A stretch of 6,780 bases of DNA from an uncultured Actinomycetes bacterium (GTDB lineage Bacteria > Actinomycetota > Actinomycetes > Nanopelagicales > Nanopelagicaceae). The stretch is taken from assembly GCA_937860175.1 (NCBI GenBank), contig CALMBJ010000181.1, forward strand, positions 1-6,780. Direction: 5' to 3'. The first letter of the stretch is position 1. The number at the start of each line of letters is the position of its first letter. Both the position numbers and the translations under genes were made by a program. The notes below the pieces were generated by a model. It saw only the letters and a program-made list of their open reading frames with translations. It had not been told where the DNA came from and did no database searches. Shown here one piece after another: positions 1 to 5,714 of the stretch.

Positions 1-1
1 C

Positions 2-730
2 AAAAAAGTGGTGAAGAAGGCTGCAAAGAAGGCGGCCCCGGCTAAGAAGGTTGCTAAAAAGGCCGCACCAGCTAAGAAGGCGGTAGCCAAGAAGGCTGCT
101 CCTGCAAAGAAGTCAGCGGTCAAGAGCATTCCCGTTAAAAAAGCTCCTGGAAAGCCATTTCCATCTAAAACCACTCTTACAGTTGATGAGAAATCACAAA
201 CAGTTTCCGTTTCAACTATTACCGCACCGGTTGTTGCTCCCGTTATTGAGGAGCGGCGCCTAGTAATGCCTCCTCCACCACGTCCTGTAAAGAGTGGAAA
301 GAAGGTTGCGCCACTTAAGCCAATCAAGGTTGCGCCAACACCTGTAGTGGTGAGCGAGAATGAATCACCATGGACCGCCTCAGAGATTAAAGCGATTCGT
401 ACCGAAATTTCAAAGGAGCTCGATCGCCTTCGCAAGGAGCTTGCTGTTGTAGAGCAAGAGATGGATGCTCTGATTCAAGAGTCAGGTGAAGGCGCCGGCG
501 ATGATCAAGCCGATGCTGGCACCAAGACCTTTGAGCGCGAACATGAAATGTCATTGGTAATCAACGCGCGTGACATGGTCCTACAAACCGAACGCGCACT
601 CGAGCGAATCGACAATAAGACATATGGAAACTGCGAAGAGTGCGGTTCTCCAATTGGAAAAGCTCGTCTTCAAGTTTTCCCTCGCGCAACTCTCTGCATG
701 CTGTGCAAGCAGAAGGAAGAACGGCGCTAA
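2..730 (+). CDS. TraR/DksA-family C4 zinc-finger protein with histone-H1-like basic tail (5' partial)
   Basis: The reading frame is open to the left edge, so the true start is probably upstream; the GTG codons at 8 and 11 are possible starts but no ribosome-binding site can be seen. Counting from the GTG at 8, residues 1-50 are a Lys/Ala/Pro-rich basic tail with repeated KKAAPAKK units. Residues 55-120 are a low-complexity, Pro/Val-rich linker. Residues about 124-160 and 174-203 look like two helices of a coiled-coil hairpin, with an acidic turn (GAGDDQADA) between them. The C-terminus carries a C4 zinc finger: Cys209, Cys212, Cys230 and Cys233, spaced C-x2-C-x17-C-x2-C. This coiled coil plus zinc finger is the DksA/TraR layout. 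Relatives such as E. coli DksA bind RNA polymerase in the secondary channel, but the role of actinobacterial members is poorly defined and I do not assign one. The tail resembles those of histone H1 and mycobacterial HU and may bind nucleic acid (inference). The stop lies 2 bases before lspA, so the two are probably co-transcribed. Confidence 0.9.
   Translation, partial: KKVVKKAAKKAAPAKKVAKKAAPAKKAVAKKAAPAKKSAVKSIPVKKAPGKPFPSKTTLTVDEKSQTVSVSTITAPVVAPVIEERRLVMPPPPRPVKSGKKVAPLKPIKVAPTPVVVSENESPWTASEIKAIRTEISKELDRLRKELAVVEQEMDALIQESGEGAGDDQADAGTKTFEREHEMSLVINARDMVLQTERALERIDNKTYGNCEECGSPIGKARLQVFPRATLCMLCKQKEERR
26..121 (+). repeat. Degenerate tandem repeat encoding the KKAAPAKK tail
   Basis: Three imperfect units of about 30-33 bases encode KKAAPAKKVA, KKAAPAKKAVA and KKAAPAKKSAV (residues 7-38 counted from the GTG at 8). 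The protein repeat is cleaner than the DNA: synonymous codons vary between units (GCG GCC CCG GCT, then GCC GCA CCA GCT, then GCT GCT CCT GCA). That suggests selection on the basic protein pattern rather than recent DNA duplication. Tails of this kind often vary in copy number between strains. Confidence 0.75.
711..720 (+). promoter_or_regulatory. Probable Shine-Dalgarno for lspA
   Basis: A purine-rich stretch, AGAAGGAAGA, lies inside the last codons of the zinc-finger gene. Its AAGGA core ends about 15 bases before the GTG at 733, which is long but workable. It supports the GTG start and implies that lspA is translated by ribosomes finishing the upstream gene. Confidence 0.45.
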
Positions 731-732
731 AG

Positions 733-1218
733 GTGCGCAGATGGCGCACACTGTTTGGTGTTGCCTGGACGGTTTGGATTTTTGATCTCGCAACAAAAAT
801 CTGGGCGGTCGAGAATCTTTCCTACAGATCAAATATCAAGGTAATCGGGGAGTTTTTCCAACTTACCTATGTGCGAAACCCGGGAGCGGCATTCTCTTTT
901 GCATCGGGAGCTACCGTATTCCTATCGCTCTTTAGCTTGAGTGTCATGGTCGTTATCTTGTATTACTCACCACAAATCACATCACGTGGCTGGGCGGTTG
1001 TATTGGGCTTAGTTTTAGGTGGAATTTTGGGCAATATGGTTGATCGCATATTCCGCGAACCCGGTGTTTTACGTGGCCATGTAATTGATTGGCTTCAACT
1101 TCCAAACTGGCCGGTCTTTAACATTGCCGATATGGCAATTGTTTCTGCAGCGCTGATTTCCATGGTTTTGACGGCGAGAAATATCCCACCAATAACAAAG
1201 GTAGGCTCGCAACCATGA
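733..1218 (+). CDS. lspA: Lipoprotein signal peptidase (signal peptidase II)
   Basis: This membrane aspartyl protease removes the signal peptide from prolipoproteins after Lgt has lipidated the lipobox cysteine. The product is 161 residues, the usual family length. Four membrane helices are visible at about 7-28, 61-78, 86-103 and 130-152. The family boxes are present: FDLATK (Asp18), RNPGAAFS (48-55), GGILGNMVDR (Asp104) and FNIADMAI (Asp133). Asp104 and Asp133 match the catalytic pair. The frame extends upstream to 640, but that part lies inside the zinc-finger gene and gives a polar, non-LspA sequence. The GTG at 733 puts the first helix right at the N-terminus, as in homologues. The gene begins 2 bases after the upstream stop and its TGA overlaps the ATG of the next gene. 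Identity is very secure; the start is fairly secure. Confidence 0.96.
   Translation: MRRWRTLFGVAWTVWIFDLATKIWAVENLSYRSNIKVIGEFFQLTYVRNPGAAFSFASGATVFLSLFSLSVMVVILYYSPQITSRGWAVVLGLVLGGILGNMVDRIFREPGVLRGHVIDWLQLPNWPVFNIADMAIVSAALISMVLTARNIPPITKVGSQP
1197..1205 (+). promoter_or_regulatory. Shine-Dalgarno for the pseudouridine synthase gene
   Basis: AAAGGTAGG ends 9 bases before the ATG at 1215, inside the 3' end of lspA. Together with the ATGA overlap it indicates coupled translation of lspA and the next gene. It is the clearest ribosome-binding site in the window; neither dnaE nor hisD has a comparable one. Confidence 0.6.
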
Positions 1219-2156
1219 GTAACCGCGAATTGCGCACCCTGTCGGTGCCCGAAGGAGTCGCGGGGGAGCGCATAGATAGCGCCCTTACTCGAGTGCTGGG
1301 ATTATCACGAACCGCAGTAGTAAAGCTGCTTGAAGATGGTGACATAACAACAGGCGGCAAGGCGATGCCTAAATCAGATCGAGTAACTGCAGGTCAGGTG
1401 ATTGATGTACTTATGCCTGCGCCAATTAATACAGATCCAATTCCGCTTACCCCGCTAGAAGGCCTCACCGTTGTTTACGATGATCAAGATATTGTTGTAA
1501 TCGATAAGCCGATTGGATGCGCGGCTCATCCAAGTCCTGGTTGGACTGGACCCACAGTAGTTGGCGCATTGATGGCTGCAGGTTATTCAATCTCAACATC
1601 TGGTCCAGCTGAGCGTCAAGGAATTGTCCATCGTTTAGATGTTGGTACCAGCGGATTAATGATTGTTGCAAAGAGCGATAAAGCTTTTCATGTCCTCAAG
1701 GATGCATTTAGAAACCGCACCGTTGAAAAGATTTATCATGCAATGGTTCAAGGTCATATGGATCCCACAACTGGAACTATCGATGCACCAATTGATCGTC
1801 ATCCCAAAGAGGATCATCGTTTTGCGGTAATGGCGACAGGTAAAGAGTCGATTACACATTATGAAGTTATCGAGTTTTATCGTGGCGTTTCAATGGTCAA
1901 GATTGAGTTAGAAACCGGCCGCACACATCAGATCCGCGTTCATTTTTCTGCCCTGCATCATCCACTAGTTGGTGACACCACTTATGGCGCAGATCCAGTT
2001 CTGGCTAAGAGCTTGCAGATGTCTCGGCCTTGGCTCCATGCCGCAGAGCTGCGCTTTGCCCACCCGGTAACAGGTCAGGCGCTGAACTTTCACGCCCCGT
2101 ACCCAGCCGATCTCACACGCTCCTTGGCGTTGCTTTCCGACGCCGTTCTGCCATAA
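1215..2156 (+). CDS. rluD: RluA-family 23S rRNA pseudouridine synthase (RluD-like)
   Basis: It isomerises specific uridines in RNA to pseudouridine. By family and context the likely target is 23S rRNA, as for E. coli RluD, which acts on helix 69 near the ribosome subunit interface. The product has 313 residues, normal for the RluC/RluD group. An S4-type RNA-binding domain spans about residues 15-66 (ERIDSALTRVLGLSR, then a GDI turn). The catalytic domain follows from about 85: VVIDKP at 94-99, HRLD at 139-142 with catalytic Asp142, the GTSGLM stretch after it, KIYHAMVQG with the conserved Tyr174, and TGRTHQIRVH at 234-243. The ATG overlaps the lspA stop as ATGA and follows a good Shine-Dalgarno. 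Having an S4 domain separates it from RluA/TruC-like enzymes, but the exact target positions cannot be read from sequence, so the symbol is by similarity. In Actinobacteria this gene commonly sits next to lspA. Confidence 0.93.
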   Translation: MSNRELRTLSVPEGVAGERIDSALTRVLGLSRTAVVKLLEDGDITTGGKAMPKSDRVTAGQVIDVLMPAPINTDPIPLTPLEGLTVVYDDQDIVVIDKPIGCAAHPSPGWTGPTVVGALMAAGYSISTSGPAERQGIVHRLDVGTSGLMIVAKSDKAFHVLKDAFRNRTVEKIYHAMVQGHMDPTTGTIDAPIDRHPKEDHRFAVMATGKESITHYEVIEFYRGVSMVKIELETGRTHQIRVHFSALHHPLVGDTTYGADPVLAKSLQMSRPWLHAAELRFAHPVTGQALNFHAPYPADLTRSLALLSDAVLP

Positions 2157-2160
2157 CCAC

Positions 2161-2166
2161 TAATCT
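2161..2166 (+). promoter_or_regulatory. Possible -10 element for a leaderless dnaE transcript
   Basis: TAATCT fits the loose actinobacterial TANNNT pattern and ends 8 bases before the dnaE ATG, roughly where a leaderless start would place it. There is no convincing -35 and the match to TATAAT is only 3 of 6. The main support is indirect: the 18-base gap before dnaE has no Shine-Dalgarno. dnaE may equally well be read from the upstream operon. Confidence 0.22.
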
Positions 2167-2174
2167 CGCCAATC

Positions 2175-5100
2175 ATGTCCAAAGAGAACTTCGTCCACCT
2201 GCACGTCCATACCGAGTATTCAATGCTCGATGGCGCTGCTCGTGTTGGCGATTTAATGTCAGAGGTCAAAGCGCAAGGCATGCCTGCAATTGCAATGACA
2301 GATCACGGCAATGTTTTTGGTGCATTTGATTTTTACAAGGCGGCAAAAAAGGCTGATGTAAAGCCAATCATCGGTATTGAAGCCTATGTTGCACCTGAAT
2401 CACGTTTTGATAAGAAGCGGGTTCAGTGGGCAGATGGTGGCGAAGATGATGTTTCAGGTGGTGGTGCATATACCCACATGACAATCCTGGCCGAAAACAA
2501 TGAAGGTTTAGGAAATCTCTTTAGATTGTCATCACTTGCATCCCTTGAAGGTTATTACTACAAGCCTCGTATGGATCGAGAGCTATTAGCTCAGTATTCA
2601 AAGGGATTGATCGCAACTACCGGATGTCCAGGCGGTGAAATCCAAACCCGTCTACGCATGGGTGCATATAAAGAGGCGATCAAGGCAGCTAGTGCATACC
2701 GAGATATTTTTGGAAAAGAGAACTTCTTCCTCGAAGTTATGGACCACGGAATTGAAATTGAATCCCGCGTTAAAGCAGATTTGATGAAGTTAGGTAAAGA
2801 GCTAGGTTTGCCATTACTTGCAACCAATGATTTGCACTACACGCGACAAGAAGATGCAGGAGCTCACGAGGCGTTGCTCTGCGTGCAATCTGGTTCAACC
2901 CTGGCAGATCCGAAGAGATTTAAATTTGATAATGACACCTTCTATGTCAAGACCGCAGCTCAGATGCGCGAGCTCTTCAAAGATATTCCTGAAAGCTGCG
3001 ATAACACCTTGTTAATCGCCGAACGTTGCAACATTACTTTGCGCGAAGGTGAAAATTTGCTGCCTCAGTTTGAGGTACCAGCAGGTGAAACCGAGGATTC
3101 GTGGTTGAAGAAAGAGGCAGAACGTGGTCTGAAGGAGAGATTAGGTTCACGCATAACACCTGCTCATGAAGATCGCCTGAAGTATGAGCTCGGTGTTATG
3201 GAAAAAATGGGGTTCCCGGGCTACTTCCTTGTTGTGGCAGACCTTGTGGGTCATGCCAAGCAGGTAGGTATTCGCGTAGGTCCTGGTCGTGGATCTGCTG
3301 CGGGCTCTCTTGTTGCATACTCATTAGGAATCACTGGTCTAGATCCTTTAGAACATGGTCTCTTGTTTGAGCGATTCCTTAATCCAGAACGTATCTCAAT
3401 GCCCGATATCGACTTGGACTTTGATGAGCGTCGTCGAAGCGAAATGATTCGATACGCGACTAACAAATACGGTGAAGATCGTGTTGCACAGATCATCACC
3501 TACGGAACAATTAAATCTAAGCAAGCGATTAAGGACTCCACTCGAGTTCTAGGTTACCCATATGTTGTCGGTGAAAAGTTAACCAAAGCGCTTCCACCAT
3601 CAGTTATGGGTAAGGACATCTCATTAAGTGGTGTCTTTGATCCTAAAGATGATCGTTACGGTGAAGCGGGAGAGTTCCGCTCTCTGTACAACGCAGACCC
3701 TGATTCAAAACGTGTTGTGGATACCGCCCGCGGCTTAGAGGGTTTGAAGCGTCAATGGGGCGTACACGCCGCCGGCGTTATCTTGTCTCGCGAACCGTTG
3801 CTTGATGTAATTCCTATTCATCGCCGCGAAGCAGATGGTGCGATCATCACCCAGTTTGATATGGGTGCATGCGAAGCAACTGGGCTACTCAAGATGGACT
3901 TTTTGGGACTTCGAAATCTTTCGGTGCTTGATGATTGTTTGCTTAACATTAAAGCTAACCAAGGTAAGGATGTAGTGCTTGAAGATTTGACTCTGGATGA
4001 TCCAAAAACTTATGAACTCTTAAGTCGTGGAGATACGTTAGGTGTCTTCCAGCTCGACGGTGGACCGATGCGAGCTTTGCTCAAGAGCATGTCACCAGAT
4101 TCATTTGAGGATATTTCAGCTGTTATTGCTTTATATCGCCCTGGACCAATGGGTGAAAATGCGCACAATAACTACGCAGATCGAAAGAATGGTCGCAAGC
4201 CGGTCGAACCGATTCACCCCGAATTATCTGAACCGCTCAATGAAATCTTGGGCGATACATATGGATTGATTGTGTATCAAGAGCAGGTAATGGCGATTGC
4301 CCAAAAGGTTGCTGGCTTTACTTTAGGTCGCGCAGATCTTCTGCGTAAGGCGATGGGTAAGAAGAATAAAGAGATTCTGGACAAGGAGTACGTGCCCTTC
4401 GAAGCGGGCATGAAGGAGAACGGCTTCTCAACAGCTGCAATTAAACGTCTCTGGGAAGTTTTGATTCCCTTTTCTGATTACGCATTTAACCGAGCTCACT
4501 CTGCAGGTTATGGTGTGGTTTCTTACTGGACCGCATACCTGAAAGCGAATTATCCAACCGAGTACATGGCGGCTTTGTTGACCTCTGTCCGTGATGACAA
4601 AGACAAATCAGCGCTCTACCTCTCTGAGTGTCGCCGCATGGGAATCAATGTTTTGCCACCTGATGTCAATGAATCAGATGCCGAGTACACACCACGTGGA
4701 GTAGATATTCGCTTTGGCCTTGCTGCGATTAGAAATGTCGGCGAAGGTGTGGTCGCATCAATTAAGAGCGCCCGTGATGCAAAGGGTCGCTATACCTCTT
4801 TCGGAGATTTCCTTGCAAAGGTAGATGCTCAAGTCTGCAATAAGAAAACAATTGAATCACTGATCAAGGCAGGTGCCTTTGGCTCCCTAGGTTCAACTCG
4901 CAAGGGACTCATTGCCGTTCACCTTGAAGCGATTGATTCTGTAATTGAATCAAAGCGCGCAGAAGCAATTGGTCAATTTGATCTCTTTGGCGGAGAAGCG
5001 GTAACCGCTGTATCTGGATTAGATATTGAAGTTCCAACTGGTGAATGGGATAAGGCGATGTTGCTTTCCTATGAGCGGGAAATGTTGGGTCTTTATGTTT

Positions 5101-5672
5101 CGGACCATCCATTGCTTGGCGTCGAACATGTATTGCGAGCAAGTACAGATATGTCCATCAGCGAATTGGTAGATGATGGAGCCCAACATGAATCCATCGT
5201 CACAATTGGTGGATTAATCACAAGCGTTACCCGAAAGGTTTCTCGGCAGGGAGCTTCTTGGGCGGTTGTAACTGTTGAAGATCTTGAAGGTGCACTTGAA
5301 GTTCTCTTCTTTGCCAACACCTACAACCAGTACTCAATGTCATTAACTGAGGATCGAATTGTCACTATTCGAGGACGGGTTGATCGCCGTGAAGATGCAT
5401 TGCGATTTACCGCACTTGAAATGTCCATGCCAGATATCAGTGCCGGACCAACTGGTCCGTTAGTGATCTCACTTCCTATTCAGCAATGCACGCCTCCGGT
5501 AGTAGATCGCATTAAAGAGATTTTGCGCTCACACCCTGGAAAGCGCGAGGTTCATCTACAGCTTCTCGATAATGGAAGCAGCACCGTTATGAAGGTCGAT
5601 GCTTTGATTACATCTTCACCAAGTTTGAGCGCTGATTTGAAATCAATTTTGGGACCTAACTGCCTGGTTTAA
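2175..5672 (+). CDS. dnaE: DNA polymerase III alpha subunit (replicative DnaE1)
   Basis: This is the catalytic subunit of the chromosomal replicase. The product has 1165 residues, close to other actinobacterial DnaE1 proteins. An N-terminal PHP domain (about 1-280) keeps all nine expected metal ligands: His10, His12, Asp19, His44, Glu69, His101, Cys151, Asp219 and His221. The palm has PGRGSAAGS (370-378), PDIDLDF with Asp411 and Asp413, and KMDFLGLRNL with Asp575, giving the family C catalytic triad. The fingers region follows (for example LYRPGPMGEN and FNRAHSAGYG), then a helix-hairpin-helix region near 840-905. A beta-clamp-binding motif, QFDLF, is at 934-938. An OB-fold spans about 1005-1085, followed by a C-terminal domain. 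There is no intein. The ATG is secure because FVHLHVHTEYSMLDGA follows at once, but no Shine-Dalgarno precedes it. The clamp motif and OB-fold mark it as replicative DnaE1 rather than the mutagenic DnaE2, which usually lacks a good clamp motif. Confidence 0.98.
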   Translation: MSKENFVHLHVHTEYSMLDGAARVGDLMSEVKAQGMPAIAMTDHGNVFGAFDFYKAAKKADVKPIIGIEAYVAPESRFDKKRVQWADGGEDDVSGGGAYTHMTILAENNEGLGNLFRLSSLASLEGYYYKPRMDRELLAQYSKGLIATTGCPGGEIQTRLRMGAYKEAIKAASAYRDIFGKENFFLEVMDHGIEIESRVKADLMKLGKELGLPLLATNDLHYTRQEDAGAHEALLCVQSGSTLADPKRFKFDNDTFYVKTAAQMRELFKDIPESCDNTLLIAERCNITLREGENLLPQFEVPAGETEDSWLKKEAERGLKERLGSRITPAHEDRLKYELGVMEKMGFPGYFLVVADLVGHAKQVGIRVGPGRGSAAGSLVAYSLGITGLDPLEHGLLFERFLNPERISMPDIDLDFDERRRSEMIRYATNKYGEDRVAQIITYGTIKSKQAIKDSTRVLGYPYVVGEKLTKALPPSVMGKDISLSGVFDPKDDRYGEAGEFRSLYNADPDSKRVVDTARGLEGLKRQWGVHAAGVILSREPLLDVIPIHRREADGAIITQFDMGACEATGLLKMDFLGLRNLSVLDDCLLNIKANQGKDVVLEDLTLDDPKTYELLSRGDTLGVFQLDGGPMRALLKSMSPDSFEDISAVIALYRPGPMGENAHNNYADRKNGRKPVEPIHPELSEPLNEILGDTYGLIVYQEQVMAIAQKVAGFTLGRADLLRKAMGKKNKEILDKEYVPFEAGMKENGFSTAAIKRLWEVLIPFSDYAFNRAHSAGYGVVSYWTAYLKANYPTEYMAALLTSVRDDKDKSALYLSECRRMGINVLPPDVNESDAEYTPRGVDIRFGLAAIRNVGEGVVASIKSARDAKGRYTSFGDFLAKVDAQVCNKKTIESLIKAGAFGSLGSTRKGLIAVHLEAIDSVIESKRAEAIGQFDLFGGEAVTAVSGLDIEVPTGEWDKAMLLSYEREMLGLYVSDHPLLGVEHVLRASTDMSISELVDDGAQHESIVTIGGLITSVTRKVSRQGASWAVVTVEDLEGALEVLFFANTYNQYSMSLTEDRIVTIRGRVDRREDALRFTALEMSMPDISAGPTGPLVISLPIQQCTPPVVDRIKEILRSHPGKREVHLQLLDNGSSTVMKVDALITSSPSLSADLKSILGPNCLV

Positions 5673-5679
5673 ATTAAAG

Positions 5680-5700
5680 GGCGGGGGTTGCCACCTTGCC
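5680..5700 (+). other. Weak hairpin between dnaE and hisD
   Basis: GGCGGGG (5680-5686) can pair with CCTTGCC (5694-5700) around a 7-base loop, GTTGCCA, giving seven pairs, two of them G-U. No T-run follows, so it is not a canonical intrinsic terminator for dnaE. It covers the region where a -35 box for hisD would lie. TTGCC also occurs twice here, 8 bases apart (5688-5692 and 5696-5700). It may be chance in a G-rich stretch. Confidence 0.25.
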
Positions 5701-5702
5701 GT

Positions 5703-5708
5703 TACAAT
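5703..5708 (+). promoter_or_regulatory. -10 element of a probable leaderless hisD promoter
   Basis: TACAAT matches the -10 consensus TATAAT at 5 of 6 positions and ends six bases before the hisD ATG (TACAAT-TACCCA-ATG). Transcription from it would start at or next to the A of the ATG, giving an mRNA without a 5' leader, a common arrangement in Actinobacteria. This agrees with the absence of any Shine-Dalgarno. No -35 hexamer lies 16-18 bases upstream; TTGCCA at 5688-5693 is only 9 bases away, too close to serve. Confidence 0.55.
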
Positions 5709-5714
5709 TACCCA

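Noticed and set aside
640..732. An N-terminal extension of LspA starting at the ATG at 640.
   Set aside because: It lies wholly inside the zinc-finger gene, encodes a Ser-rich polar stretch unlike LspA, and would push the first membrane helix far from the N-terminus.
1643..1650. The palindrome TGGTACCA as an operator.
   Set aside because: It encodes part of the invariant motif just after the catalytic aspartate of the pseudouridine synthase; an 8-base palindrome is expected by chance.
2591..2827. Antisense open frames, such as this one and those at 3251-3499, 4909-5142 and 6368-6619.
   Set aside because: All lie opposite strongly conserved genes, match no family I recognise, and lack plausible start signals; they are shadows of the + strand genes.
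5444..5459. A 7-base perfect inverted repeat, CGGACCA-AC-TGGTCCG.
   Set aside because: It lies inside the dnaE C-terminal coding region, encodes a Gly-Pro-Thr-Gly-Pro loop, has no T-run, and has no second copy that I noticed.
2175..5672. A possible intein or insertion in dnaE, since DnaE is a frequent intein host.
   Set aside because: The catalytic motifs are spaced normally, the length is ordinary at 1165 residues, and no splicing-type blocks interrupt the conserved regions.
5680..5710. An intrinsic terminator after dnaE.
   Set aside because: The stem is short with two G-U pairs and is followed by GTTACAATTA rather than a T-run; the sequence after it is better explained as a -10 element.
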